Shown here piece by piece: positions 37,696-47,118 of a stretch of 64,000 bases of DNA. The DNA comes from Arsukibacterium sp. UBA5043 (GTDB taxonomy: Bacteria > Pseudomonadota > Gammaproteobacteria > Enterobacterales > Alteromonadaceae), in the NCBI GenBank assembly GCA_002415085.1, contig DIBV01000001.1, positions 372,001-436,000 of the forward strand. Reading direction: 5' to 3'. Position 1 is the first letter of the stretch. Every line of letters starts with the position of its first letter. Below the pieces are notes generated by a model that was not told the DNA's origin, searched no databases, and saw nothing but the letters and a program-made list of their open reading frames with translations. A program made the position numbers and the translations under genes.

Positions 37696-40671
37696 ATGAA
37701 AAACTTTGCTCCAATTTCCAGGAAGAAGCCTCTGGCTTTGGCTGTCAGCTGCGTGCTGGCCTCATCCATGTTAAGTCTAAGTGCCAACGCACAGGACGAA
37801 AACAGCGAAACAGAAAAAGCAGAAGAAAAAACCGAACGGATTCAGATTGTCGGCTCGCGTATCCGCACTGATGGTTTGGACCAGGCTCAGCCAATTGAAG
37901 TGATTAACGCCAGTGCTGCCGCCAGCCAGGGCATCAGTAACCTGGGTGAGCTATTACGTAACTCAACCGTGGCCGCTGGTTCTAACCAGATCACTGCTGC
38001 AGCTTCTACTGCTTTTGTTACCGAAGGTGGCACGGGCTCAGAAAGTATCTCACTGCGCGGTTTAGGCGCTAACCGTACTCTTATTTTATTAAATGGTCGC
38101 CGGGCGGGTCCTGCTGGTACCCGCGGACAGGTATCGTCTTTTGATCCAAACGTATTGCCATTATCAGCAATTGACCGGATTGAAATCTTAAAAGACGGTG
38201 CATCATCATTATACGGCTCTGACGCCGTAGCCGGCGTTATTAACATTATCACCAAGAAAGGTGATGAAAGTTCGATTAATTTTAATACCTCACAACCCAC
38301 CGAAAGCGGTGGAGAAAACTATCAGTTGAACGGTACTTATGGCAGAACATTTGGCCGAGGTTCATTCCGGGTAGTGGGTGACTATAAAATGCAAAAAGAG
38401 TTGGCGCAGGGCCAGCGTAGTTTTTTCAATTGTGCCGAGCGTTATTATTTTGATCCGGATAGCGGTGAGCGGGTAGACCCGATTGATCCACGTACTGGCA
38501 AAGCTCATTGTAATGATTTGTTGTGGGGCCATGTCTGGTTATACGACTATCAGGGAGCAGGAGGCAACGTGCCTGCCGGTGCTAAAGCCCAATATGATTA
38601 TGATGGTGATTTAGCCAATTATATCCCTGGCTTTGCAACCGACCCGAGCAACCCGGATTTTATGGTAACACCTCCAGGTTGGTTCCCGGTGGCGTACGAC
38701 CGTGCCTCAGATGCGGTCGCTAATGCTGATCACCCGTTTCAGGATTTACAAACGCTAATCCCGGAAAATGAACTTATTACCGCCTATGCCCAGGGTGATT
38801 ATGAGCTGAGCGACAGCGTTATGTTGTACGGTGAAGCTTTATTAAACCGCCGTACCACCAAGACGAACGGTTATCGGCAATTCTGGAGCTACAAATATAA
38901 TGAAGACTTCTTTGCCGGTGATCCGTTAAGTGAAGGCTGGACCGGTGCCCAGTGGTTAAGCCCAACGCCAATTACTGATCATTCAGGTAGTGAAATTACC
39001 GTTGACTATCGTCGTTTTGTGCTCGGGTTAAATGGTGACTTTGGTAACTGGTTCTGGGATTTGTCTTATCAGGACAGTCATAGCGATGGTGAGTATCAGT
39101 CTAAGTTAATTTATGAAGATGCGATATCGCCGTATAACTTTGCTTCAGGTTCTTGCGTCGGTGAAGTGACAACAATTCGTGGTGTACCTTGTGTTGATGT
39201 CCCCTGGTTAGATCCGCAATTCCTGGCGGGTAATATTACCGGTGAAGTAAGAGATTTCCTGTTTGGTGAGCAAGTTGGTAATACGGTTTACAAACAACAG
39301 TCGCTGGAAGGTTATATTACCGGTGATTTATTTGAATTGCCGGCAGGGCCAATTGGTCTGGCATTAGGTGCCAGCTATCAGCGTGATTCCATTAAAGATA
39401 CCCCCGGCGTAGAAACGCTGCGTGCTAACACCTGGGGCCAGACTTCAGCGGGTATTACTGAAGGTAAACATAATACCAAAGCGGTGTTCACTGAGATTCA
39501 AATCCCGTTCCTGCGTGATATGCCATTTGCGGAATCACTGGATTTCTCGGTTTCTGGTCGATATACCGATGTATCGTCATATGGTAGCGATTATACTTAT
39601 AAAGTGGGGGCGAACTGGCAGATTGGTCAGGGCTTCCGTTTGCGAGCGTCACGCGGTACCTCATTTCGCTCTCCAGCGCTGTATGAGCTTTACTTGAATA
39701 ATCAAACCAGCTTCGCCGGTCAACGTGCTATTGACCCTTGTATCAACTGGGAAGACGGTTTAGCTACCGGAACAACCAGTGAAATTGTGGCAAATAACTG
39801 TGCTTCAGATGGTATACCAGGTAACTTCGGCGGCGGTGCAATTTCGGCAACGGTAACCACAGGGGGTGGTGCCGGCCAGCTGGAAGCTGAGACGTCAGTG
39901 GCGAAAACGGTTGGTTTAGTCTGGCTGCCTGAGTTTGATGATAACTTTAGTGCGTCAATTGATTATTTTAATATTAAGATAACCGGTGAGGTTACTAACT
40001 TGTCTGCCCAGGAGATAGTTGGTAATTGTTATAACTCTGAGACCTTTGGTACTGAACCTTTGTGTACTCAATTTGATCGGGACCCGACTGATTTACGGAT
40101 CACTGACGTTCGTGGTGGTTATCTGAACATTGCTACTCAGGTTAACCGCGGATTTGATGTGCAATTAGGTTACAGCGTTGATACACCTATCGGTGAATTA
40201 AGTGCGACCTACCAGCATACCCGTCAGTTGGAAGCATCACAGCAGTTGTTCGCAACCAGTGAACCAATTGATAGAACGGGTGAGTTTGGCCGGCCGAAAG
40301 ATGTCGGTAATCTGATGGTGGCATTAGATTATGAAGATTGGACCTTTAACTGGACAGCTCGTTACACTGGTGAAGTGTCGAACTATACCCGTTATGGTCT
40401 GGGAGAGTATCGTGACACCGGGAGTTATCGTGGCGATGATGTTAAACTAGTGCTGCATTCAGACGCTGTTATTTATCATGCGTTCTCAGTAACTAAAGAC
40501 TTTCTCGATGCAGGGTTTGATGTGACCTTCGGTGTGGCAAATGCGTTTGATAAAGAGCCGCCGAAAGTCAGTGCAATTGGTGGGGTAACCCGTCTTGGCA
40601 CCTCAGCTTTCTATAGTCAATATGACTGGCTGGGTCGTCGCTTGTTCCTGAACGCCTCATACTCTTTCTAA
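37696..40671 (+). CDS. TonB-dependent outer-membrane receptor
   Basis: A 991-residue receptor. The signal peptide ends near SANAQDE; a TonB-box-like stretch ERIQIVGSRIRT follows. The plug domain has ISLRGLGANRTLILLNGRR and SSLYGSDAVAGVINIITKKG; the 22-strand barrel ends in the outer-membrane signal RRLFLNASYSF with terminal Phe. The ligand is unknown; no STN domain is present, so signalling through a sigma regulator is unlikely. Several Cys in the loop regions (for example NCAERYYF, GSCVGEV, DPCINWED) could form extracellular disulfides. It leads a cassette with a sulfotransferase-like gene and a halogenase. Such receptor-halogenase pairs are common in Alteromonadales and Caulobacterales, with an unresolved role. 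Confidence 0.93.
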   Translation: MKNFAPISRKKPLALAVSCVLASSMLSLSANAQDENSETEKAEEKTERIQIVGSRIRTDGLDQAQPIEVINASAAASQGISNLGELLRNSTVAAGSNQITAAASTAFVTEGGTGSESISLRGLGANRTLILLNGRRAGPAGTRGQVSSFDPNVLPLSAIDRIEILKDGASSLYGSDAVAGVINIITKKGDESSINFNTSQPTESGGENYQLNGTYGRTFGRGSFRVVGDYKMQKELAQGQRSFFNCAERYYFDPDSGERVDPIDPRTGKAHCNDLLWGHVWLYDYQGAGGNVPAGAKAQYDYDGDLANYIPGFATDPSNPDFMVTPPGWFPVAYDRASDAVANADHPFQDLQTLIPENELITAYAQGDYELSDSVMLYGEALLNRRTTKTNGYRQFWSYKYNEDFFAGDPLSEGWTGAQWLSPTPITDHSGSEITVDYRRFVLGLNGDFGNWFWDLSYQDSHSDGEYQSKLIYEDAISPYNFASGSCVGEVTTIRGVPCVDVPWLDPQFLAGNITGEVRDFLFGEQVGNTVYKQQSLEGYITGDLFELPAGPIGLALGASYQRDSIKDTPGVETLRANTWGQTSAGITEGKHNTKAVFTEIQIPFLRDMPFAESLDFSVSGRYTDVSSYGSDYTYKVGANWQIGQGFRLRASRGTSFRSPALYELYLNNQTSFAGQRAIDPCINWEDGLATGTTSEIVANNCASDGIPGNFGGGAISATVTTGGGAGQLEAETSVAKTVGLVWLPEFDDNFSASIDYFNIKITGEVTNLSAQEIVGNCYNSETFGTEPLCTQFDRDPTDLRITDVRGGYLNIATQVNRGFDVQLGYSVDTPIGELSATYQHTRQLEASQQLFATSEPIDRTGEFGRPKDVGNLMVALDYEDWTFNWTARYTGEVSNYTRYGLGEYRDTGSYRGDDVKLVLHSDAVIYHAFSVTKDFLDAGFDVTFGVANAFDKEPPKVSAIGGVTRLGTSAFYSQYDWLGRRLFLNASYSF

Positions 40672-40693
40672 GCTTAGTGATACACTGTTAAAT

Positions 40694-40720
40694 AAATGCC
40701 GACGTAAGTCGGCATTTTTA
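40694..40720 (+). terminator. Terminator after the TonB-dependent receptor gene
   Basis: Perfect 10-bp stem AAATGCCGAC / GTCGGCATTT with loop GTAA, then T-rich tail, 22 nt after the stop. It may limit readthrough into the next two genes. Confidence 0.85.
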
Positions 40721-40813
40721 TTTACTTAGCATGCTAAAAAAGGTTAAAAACCTAGTAAGGCTTTGCCCATTACTTCGTTGTGGGTAATAAAAGAATATAA
40801 AAAAGAGATTAAC

Positions 40814-41602
40814 ATGCCAACGATCCACGCCAAACCTGACACGCTAAACAGCATTAATGCCAATTATCAGCAAACTGAATTGAAGCAGCCGGTTTTTTTA
40901 AATTCGGTACCAAAATGCGGCACGCATTTGCTGAAAAATATCTTCAGAATGTTTGTGCCGGTAGCGCAGCAGTATCATCAGCAATTTATTCAGATCCCTA
41001 TTTTGCAGCAGCATTTAGGCGCATTCAGTACCGAAAAACCTAAGCTTAGCTGGGGCCATTTGTTGTTTTCAGACAGCTCAGCTATTGCCCTGAAAAATGT
41101 CAGGCAAATTGTCATTGTCCGTGACCCGTATGATTGGGTGTTAGCCCGGGCCCGTTTTTTCCTGTCTGATACCTTTCAGGGCTCTATGGATCATTTAAAA
41201 GGTGGCAAAGTATCTATTGAACAAATGCTGAATATGATGATTTTCGGTATTTACCAGAAAGCGCCAACCTTAAACGAAATTTATACTCATAACGCGGTGG
41301 CCTGGCTCGGAACCGGCAGTAAATTAGTGCGCTTCGAAGACGTTATTTCACATTTGAAAAAACTGGATACGCCGCAGGCCGAAGCCTTTTTTACAGATTT
41401 ACTGCAACCACTGGGTTTAGCTGAGTTACCGGCAGATTGGCGAGAGCGGGTGTTAGCCGGCGCCGATAAAGAACAAAGCGGTACCTACCGCGAAAATCTG
41501 GCCGGACAAAAAGTGGAGTTACCGTCGGTATTACCCGATATGCAAAAGCAATTGGTTGAATACGCCGCGCCGGGGTTGCGCCGCCTGCTTGGTTACTTTT
41601 AA
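40814..41602 (+). CDS. Sulfotransferase-like protein
   Basis: A 262-residue protein from ATG 40814 (AAGAGA upstream); an in-frame ATG at 40763 has no ribosome site. SVPKCGTHLLKNIF (residues 31-44) resembles the 5'-phosphosulfate loop PKSGTTWL of PAPS sulfotransferases with Cys for Ser, and IVRDPYDWVLARARFF (101-116) resembles the 3'-phosphate-binding RDPRD motif. ARFFLSDTFQG and WLGTGSKLVRFEDVI also fit the fold. The usual catalytic His is not obvious. The substrate is unknown, and it might bind PAPS or another nucleotide. It lies 35 nt before the halogenase, suggesting joint action on one ligand. The terminator before it suggests partial separation from the receptor gene. Confidence 0.72.
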   Translation: MPTIHAKPDTLNSINANYQQTELKQPVFLNSVPKCGTHLLKNIFRMFVPVAQQYHQQFIQIPILQQHLGAFSTEKPKLSWGHLLFSDSSAIALKNVRQIVIVRDPYDWVLARARFFLSDTFQGSMDHLKGGKVSIEQMLNMMIFGIYQKAPTLNEIYTHNAVAWLGTGSKLVRFEDVISHLKKLDTPQAEAFFTDLLQPLGLAELPADWRERVLAGADKEQSGTYRENLAGQKVELPSVLPDMQKQLVEYAAPGLRRLLGYF

Positions 41603-41637
41603 CAGAATTAAATAAATAACTTGTTGTGGAGTACACA

Positions 41638-43272
41638 ATGCAACAACGAAAAGTAGTCATTGTCGGTGGTGGTTCTGCCGGCTGGATGACCGCCGCCTAT
41701 CTGAATGGTGCCTTGAATAAGCAGGGGACAGAGCAAAACGTACTGATTGAATTACTGGAATCGCCAGATATTCCGAGGATCTCGGTAGGCGAAGCGACTA
41801 TTCCCTCTATGCGCCATTTGCTGGCGGTAGTGGGGGTCGATGAGCGGGAATTTATGCAGGCCACCGACGCGACCTTTAAACAATCAATAAAATACTGTAA
41901 TTGGGTACATAATGACAGTAGTTTTTATCACCACCCATTTAGCAGTATGCGGGTTCAACCAATAGACAGGGCAGGCCGAGACTGGCTGAAAAGCGATCGC
42001 AGTATACCTTTTATGGAAACTTGCTCGGCACAACCCATTATTTGTGAAATGGGCCTGGCGCCGCTGATGCTGGGTAAATGGGATATGGGCTCCCGGCTAA
42101 ACTATGCCTACCATATGAACGCTCAGAAATTTGCTGATTACCTGCGTGATTTTTCAACTGCTCGTGGCGTAGTGCATACCCTGGCTAATTTAACCGGGGT
42201 TGACATGCAGGGGCCGGATAAAATTGTTGCGGTGACCACGGATCAGCAACAGCGGTTAACGGCAGATTTATTTGTTGATTGCACTGGCTTTAAAGCCAAA
42301 CTTATTGAAGAGAAAATGAATGTAGGTTTTGAAGACTGCTCGCAATGGTTGTTATGCGACCGGGCCATTACGATGCACTTGCCCTATGATAAATTTTACC
42401 CTGGCATGATAAGGCCTTACACCACGGCCACTGCGCTCTCGGCCGGCTGGATTTGGGATATCCCGATGCAAAATCAGCGTTCAGTAGGCTATGTGCATGC
42501 CAGTCAGTTTATCAGCATAGAGCAGGCTGAACAAGAACTGCGAGCCTATCAGGGGCCGGGTACGGAGCAACTGAAAGCCAGAGTCGTAGATTTTAAAGTC
42601 GGGCGGCGCCAGGGGAACTGGCGGGGTAACTGCGTGGCCATTGGTTTATCGGGTGGCTTTATTGAGCCGCTGGAATCTACCGGTTTGTATCTGAGTGATT
42701 TAGGTGCTGTGTTGCTGGCAGAACATTTTCCTTATGATGATCAGGATATGGACATTTTGGCGGGTCGTTACAATAGGTTAATGGCCAATCGTTTTTACGA
42801 AATTCTCGATTTTATCAATATGCACTACTGTATGACCAAACGCACCGATACGGCGTTCTGGCGTGAAGTACAAAAACCAGAGCGGATCACCGAGCGCCTG
42901 AAAGCTAAATTGGCATTTTGGCGTATTAAACCCCCCAGTGCCCATGATTTTCAGGATCAGTGGTATCCGGGTATGGTAACAACGGGCGCTGATACGCCAT
43001 CGTCGCTCTCGGCAGATAGCCGGGCAGCGATTGATACCGGCGGTTTATGGAATCATGAAAGTTATGAGTGCATTTTATATGGTATGGGCTTTTTAGACGA
43101 CGAGTGCAGGCAGCGCTACGGCCCTGACTTACCGCCCACCAGCGTGCACCCTGCCATTATTCAGCGTTTGCAAATGGCCCGGCAAAAATTACCGCCTCAT
43201 GCCATCTGGTTAAACCGGGTGCTGGGCATGCCAGAATACCCAACGGCGTACCAGCCAAAGGGTTGGCTATAA
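41638..43272 (+). CDS. FAD-dependent tryptophan halogenase-family protein
   Basis: A 544-residue flavin-dependent halogenase-like enzyme. FAD loop GGGSAGWMTAA (10-20), GEATIP (51-56), the catalytic lysine K81 in TFKQSIKYCNW (equivalent to K79 of PrnA/RebH), WIWDIP at 271-276 matching WxWxIP, and FIEPLESTGLYL carrying the Glu-Ser pair for chloride/FAD function. All known catalytic positions are present, so activity is plausible. The ATG at 41638 with GGAG upstream is preferred to a GTG at 41626. No flavin reductase is encoded nearby. The substrate may be free indole/Trp or a peptide/ligand handled by the adjacent receptor. Confidence 0.88.
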   Translation: MQQRKVVIVGGGSAGWMTAAYLNGALNKQGTEQNVLIELLESPDIPRISVGEATIPSMRHLLAVVGVDEREFMQATDATFKQSIKYCNWVHNDSSFYHHPFSSMRVQPIDRAGRDWLKSDRSIPFMETCSAQPIICEMGLAPLMLGKWDMGSRLNYAYHMNAQKFADYLRDFSTARGVVHTLANLTGVDMQGPDKIVAVTTDQQQRLTADLFVDCTGFKAKLIEEKMNVGFEDCSQWLLCDRAITMHLPYDKFYPGMIRPYTTATALSAGWIWDIPMQNQRSVGYVHASQFISIEQAEQELRAYQGPGTEQLKARVVDFKVGRRQGNWRGNCVAIGLSGGFIEPLESTGLYLSDLGAVLLAEHFPYDDQDMDILAGRYNRLMANRFYEILDFINMHYCMTKRTDTAFWREVQKPERITERLKAKLAFWRIKPPSAHDFQDQWYPGMVTTGADTPSSLSADSRAAIDTGGLWNHESYECILYGMGFLDDECRQRYGPDLPPTSVHPAIIQRLQMARQKLPPHAIWLNRVLGMPEYPTAYQPKGWL

Positions 43273-43343
43273 CATCTGATATGGCCACCAGGCCCGGACT
43301 GATTGGTTTTTTCCAAACTGCTAATAGCTACTGCCACTAGCAG

Positions 43344-43352
43344 TGTTATAAT
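43344..43352 (+). promoter_or_regulatory. Extended -10 promoter candidate for glnS
   Basis: TGTTATAAT, an extended -10 with perfect TATAAT, 50 nt before the glnS ATG. A CTGCTA/TAGCAG inverted repeat (43319-43343) lies immediately upstream. Confidence 0.55.
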
Positions 43353-43402
43353 GGCGGCCATTTTGGTTATCTTTAATTGTATTAACAAGGACATTTTACA
43401 TT

Positions 43403-45067
43403 ATGGCGGACGTTGAACATCGCCCCAGCAATTTTATCCGGCAAATTATTGATGCCGATTTGGCCAGTGGCAAACATAACGCGGTCCAAACCCGTTTTCC
43501 GCCAGAGCCAAATGGCTTCTTACATATTGGTCATGCGAAGTCTATTTGCTTAAACTTTGGTATTGCTGAAGATTATCAGGGGCAATGTAATTTACGTTTT
43601 GACGATACCAACCCTGAAAAGGAGAATATCGACTTCGTTAATTCTATACAACAGGACGTAAACTGGCTGGGCTTTGCATGGAGTGGCAAGGTTCGTTATT
43701 CATCAGATTACTTTGATGCGCTACATGATTTCGCTGTTGAGTTAGTCAGTAAAGGCCTGGCCTATGTGTGTTTTCTCAACAATGAGCAAATGCGCGAATA
43801 TCGTGGCAATTTAACCCAGCCGGGTAAAAATAGCCCTACCCGCGACACCTCAGTGGAAGAGAACCTGGCGTTATTTGCCAAAATGCGTGCCGGTGGTTTT
43901 AAGGAAGGCGAGTGTTCACTGCGGGCTAAAATTGATATGAGCTCCAGTTTTATGTGTATGCGCGATCCGGTGATTTACCGGGTTAAATTTGCTCATCATC
44001 ACCAAACTGGCGACAAATGGTGCATTTATCCAATGTACGATTTTACCCATTGCATATCAGATGCGCTCGAGGGAATAACCCATTCGCTCTGTACTCTGGA
44101 ATTCCAGGATAATCGCCGTTTGTATGATTGGATCCTCGATAACATCACGATCAATTGCCATCCGCAGCAAATTGAATTTTCCCGTTTAAACCTTGAGTTT
44201 GCAGTGATGAGCAAGCGCAAACTGCAAACGCTGGTTGAGCAAAAAGTGGTGACTGGCTGGGATGACCCAAGAATGCCGACTATTGCCGGCTTGCGCCGCC
44301 GCGGATATACCCCAGCTTCTATTCGTGAATTTGCTAAACGTATTGGTGTCACCAAACAAGACAATGTTATTGAAATGAGCGCGCTGGAAGCGTGTATCCG
44401 CGAAGATTTAGATAGCGCTGCGCCCAGGGCTATGGCAGTGCTCGACCCACTTAAAGTGACGATTACAAATTATCCGGCGGATGGTATCGAATGGCTTGAC
44501 TCACCTAATCATCCGAAAGATGACAGCATGGGAAGTCGCAAGCTGCCATTTGGCCAGGTTGTTTATATTGATCGCGCAGATTTTAAAGAAGAAGCGAATA
44601 AAAAATATAAACGACTGGTATTAAACAGTGATGTTCGGTTAAGAAACGCTTATGTTATTCATGCAGATGAGGTAATCAAAGATAACGATGGCAATATAAC
44701 TGAGCTTAAGTGCAGCTATTTACCCGAAACCCTGGGCGAAAACCCGGCTGATGGTCGCAAAGTGCGCGGTGTTATTCACTGGGTTGAGGCGACCAATGCC
44801 TTGCCTGCTGAATTCCGGGTTTATGATCGTTTGTTCAGTGTGGCTAACCCGGCAGCAGAAGAAGACTTCTTAACCGTTATCAATCCAGAGTCACTGCTGA
44901 TCAAACAGGGTTTCGCCGAACCCTCACTGCACACTGCGCTAACTGAGCAGGCTTATCAGTTCGAGCGGGAAGGCTATTATTGTGCTGATAGAGACTCTTC
45001 GGCCAGTAAACTGATTTTTAACCGCACAGTGGGTCTGCGTGACAGTTGGGGTAACTCTGAACAGTAA
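43403..45067 (+). CDS. glnS: Glutaminyl-tRNA synthetase
   Basis: Class I aminoacyl-tRNA synthetase, 554 residues. It opens with [39 protein letters not shown] holds the HIGH motif at 41-44, MSKRKL (near 270) is the KMSKS counterpart, and [11 protein letters not shown] binds the acceptor. The C-terminal anticodon-binding beta-barrels are present, ending around [12 protein letters not shown]. Confidence 0.97.
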   Translation: MADVEHRPSNFIRQIIDADLASGKHNAVQTRFPPEPNGFLHIGHAKSICLNFGIAEDYQGQCNLRFDDTNPEKENIDFVNSIQQDVNWLGFAWSGKVRYSSDYFDALHDFAVELVSKGLAYVCFLNNEQMREYRGNLTQPGKNSPTRDTSVEENLALFAKMRAGGFKEGECSLRAKIDMSSSFMCMRDPVIYRVKFAHHHQTGDKWCIYPMYDFTHCISDALEGITHSLCTLEFQDNRRLYDWILDNITINCHPQQIEFSRLNLEFAVMSKRKLQTLVEQKVVTGWDDPRMPTIAGLRRRGYTPASIREFAKRIGVTKQDNVIEMSALEACIREDLDSAAPRAMAVLDPLKVTITNYPADGIEWLDSPNHPKDDSMGSRKLPFGQVVYIDRADFKEEANKKYKRLVLNSDVRLRNAYVIHADEVIKDNDGNITELKCSYLPETLGENPADGRKVRGVIHWVEATNALPAEFRVYDRLFSVANPAAEEDFLTVINPESLLIKQGFAEPSLHTALTEQAYQFEREGYYCADRDSSASKLIFNRTVGLRDSWGNSEQ

Positions 45068-45083
45068 ACACGACGTTTAATCA

Positions 45084-45113
45084 AAATAAAGGCCACAGTA
45101 GTGGCCTTTATTT
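45084..45113. terminator. Bidirectional terminator between glnS and the DUF3185 gene
   Basis: Perfect 13-bp stem AAATAAAGGCCAC / GTGGCCTTTATTT with a 4-nt loop; T-rich on both strands. Confidence 0.88.
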
Positions 45114-45130
45114 ATTGTTAATGACCCGAA

Positions 45131-45325
45131 TTATTTTTTAAGCAACACACCAATACCAATAATGGCAGCCAGGCCACCCGCAACCAGATACCAGACTGCG
45201 TTATCTGTCGGGCTACCAGTAACCAACTCTGTTACTTCGGAAGCGGCAGAGTTATACGCGTTGTAACCAAAATACAGCAGCACTGCACCCACAACTAATA
45301 ACGCCAAACCAATAATTTTATTCAT
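45131..45325 (-). CDS. DUF3185 small membrane protein
   Basis: A 64-residue protein with two membrane helices (IIGLALLVVGAVLLYFGY and WYLVAGGLAAIIGIGVLL), separated by a polar loop with AASEVTELVTG, as in DUF3185 proteins of marine gammaproteobacteria. The start is ATG at 45325 with AAGGAGA six bases upstream; the frame extends to 45349 but without a ribosome site. No known function. Confidence 0.85.
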   Translation of the reverse strand: MNKIIGLALLVVGAVLLYFGYNAYNSAASEVTELVTGSPTDNAVWYLVAGGLAAIIGIGVLLKK

Positions 45326-45559
45326 ATCGTTCTCCTTTGTTATCTTCACCAGTCTAGCTAATAATTTAATGAAAGCAAATCAGTATGTTATTAAAGTGAA
45401 TAAAACGAAAAATAAAGTTCGCGCGCTCCTGTTGCCAGTGGGGCGGGCTCTGATCTATAACAATTTTTTCAAAAAAGTTATCCTCGATAAACTGGGTTAT
45501 TGCAGCGCTGAGTCTGATATCATCAGAGCAGATGCCGATCCGCTAAACTGAGGCCATAT

Positions 45560-46183
45560 ATGGAATTATTTCTGGCAGTATTGTTTTTTGCATTTTCAAC
45601 TACCATCACCCCCGGCCCTAATAATGTAATGATTATGTCTTCGGGTGTGAATTACGGTGTCAAACAAAGCATGCCACACTGGCTGGGGATTTGTTTTGGT
45701 TTTCCGCTGATGGTACTTTTGGTCGGTTTAGGGTTCGGTGTAATATTTGATCGCTATCCGCATTTGCATCAGTTAATCAAAATAGTCGGCACCTTGTACT
45801 TAATCTGGTTAGCCTGGCGCATTGCCAGTGCCCGGCCTGAAACGATTGCTACCGGCAAGAGTAAGCCGTTCACTTTTTTGCAAGCTGCATTGTTTCAATG
45901 GGTTAACGGTAAAGCCTGGGTTATGGCCTCTGGTGCAGTTGCCGCGTTCACATCAGTCTCCGGCGTGTACTGGTTTCAGGTGGTCTTAATCACTTTGGCT
46001 TTTTTAGTGATGGCTTTTCCCTGCGTGGGCGTCTGGCTGGTATTTGGCGCAGGTTTACGTAAAGTACTGACCCAGCCAATGTTTCAGCGGATGTTTAATA
46101 TCTTTATGGGGGCCATTTTGTTGTTATCCGTGCTGCCGGTTGTTGCTGAGATCTGGCGCTACTACTTCACAGCGGCAAGTTAA
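45560..46183 (+). CDS. LysE/RhtB-family amino-acid exporter
   Basis: A 207-residue inner-membrane exporter. N-terminal TTITPGPNNVMIMSSGVNYG is the LysE/RhtB signature; six helices follow, including IVGTLYLIWLAWRIA and WVNGKAWVMASGAVAAF. Probably exports an amino acid or a derivative; the substrate cannot be read from sequence. No good ribosome-binding site beyond a weak GAGG (45551-45554) before the ATG. The next gene starts 19 nt downstream. Confidence 0.88.
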   Translation: MELFLAVLFFAFSTTITPGPNNVMIMSSGVNYGVKQSMPHWLGICFGFPLMVLLVGLGFGVIFDRYPHLHQLIKIVGTLYLIWLAWRIASARPETIATGKSKPFTFLQAALFQWVNGKAWVMASGAVAAFTSVSGVYWFQVVLITLAFLVMAFPCVGVWLVFGAGLRKVLTQPMFQRMFNIFMGAILLLSVLPVVAEIWRYYFTAAS

Positions 46184-46202
46184 TGCTGCTAAGGTAACCG
46201 TT

Positions 46203-46736
46203 ATGAACGGGTCTGAAGAGAAAATAAAGCTGGAGCATGAGGCCGCCCGGATTTTTATGCGCCGCTACCAGCAGCGCTTTGGGATTAAGATGCGCCATAT
46301 CTGGCACAATGAACCCGCCAGACCAGATGTGTCATGCTACTATGAAAACAGTAAGCTGGATTTAGAAATTGCCCATCTGTATGGTAGTGAAGCAGAGGCG
46401 ATGCATATTCTGGGACGGGCAATCAGCATAGAAACGCATCGCGAGCTGATGGCGTTGCTGCGAACGCCGCCTGAGCACCGGTTGCTGACCGCGCTTAACC
46501 GGATTATCAGCAGTAAGGCGCAAAAGCATTATCAAAGCGACAATGTATGGCTGGTGATCCGCAATGCCAATCCGTTATGGACCCGTCAGGATATGCTGTC
46601 GCACTGCGATAAACTGTATCTGCCGAAGTCTCATCCGTTTAAGCAAATCTGGTTGGTGGGAGATATGGCCGGGGAGTCAGGTATTTTGCCACTATATCCT
46701 CCTGCATTGCGACAGCAAGAGGTGAATCAATGTTAA
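46203..46736 (+). CDS. Uncharacterised 177-residue protein
   Basis: I do not recognise the family. The protein is soluble, with no signal peptide, and rich in His, Arg and Glu. It begins with an amphipathic helix (KIKLEHEAARIFMRRYQQRFG), then RPDVSCYYENSKLDLEIAHLYGSEAEAM. The arrangement of D in RPDV and LEIAH after a spacer is reminiscent of a PD-(D/E)xK nuclease core, but the Lys is not clearly in place, so this is speculation. The ATG at 46203 has AAGG seven bases upstream. It lies 19 nt after the LysE gene and overlaps the next gene by 7 nt. Confidence 0.7.
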   Translation: MNGSEEKIKLEHEAARIFMRRYQQRFGIKMRHIWHNEPARPDVSCYYENSKLDLEIAHLYGSEAEAMHILGRAISIETHRELMALLRTPPEHRLLTALNRIISSKAQKHYQSDNVWLVIRNANPLWTRQDMLSHCDKLYLPKSHPFKQIWLVGDMAGESGILPLYPPALRQQEVNQC

Positions 46737-47098
46737 ATTTTTATCATACGCTGGCTAGAAAGCTCAAACCATGGCAACCGCTGTGGTTATTATTGGCTCT
46801 GGCCAGTCTGGTTTGGCTGGGTTATTTGTTGTTGCTGGCACCCGTCGCAGTAAGCCAGCGCTGGCAGTTAACCGCAACGGTATGTTTCGCGTTTGCGCTT
46901 AATGTGATGTTGTTAACGCTACTGTTTGCACAGCCTGCAACGAATGCCGTCGCCACTGATTTTTGGGACAGACTGCAAAACCGGCTGCGTTATGCTGGCC
47001 GATATCTGCTTGGCTGTTTGGTCACTGTGTTATTTCTGTTAATTGTATGGCTGTTTCTGCGTATCGCACTGGGTATAATCGTACCATTACTATTTTGA
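46730..47098 (+). CDS. Uncharacterised small membrane protein
   Basis: 122 residues with three clear membrane helices: about 18-36, 49-67 and 91-118 (LLGCLVTVLFLLIVWLFLRIAL). The N-terminus is basic (MLNFYHTLARKLK), suggesting cytoplasmic orientation. No recognised family. The ATG at 46730 lies inside the upstream gene, 7 nt before its stop, and the stop is 20 nt before the proposed earP start, so it sits in a tight transcript with earP. Confidence 0.72.
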   Translation: MLNFYHTLARKLKPWQPLWLLLALASLVWLGYLLLLAPVAVSQRWQLTATVCFAFALNVMLLTLLFAQPATNAVATDFWDRLQNRLRYAGRYLLGCLVTVLFLLIVWLFLRIALGIIVPLLF

Positions 47099-47118
47099 AC
47101 CAGTTGGCAGGGCGAGCG

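Noticed and set aside
45369-45551. 60-residue open frame between the DUF3185 and LysE genes
   Set aside because: No ribosome-binding site, basic unstructured sequence without family resemblance, and poor fit with neighbours. Probably leader sequence of the LysE gene.
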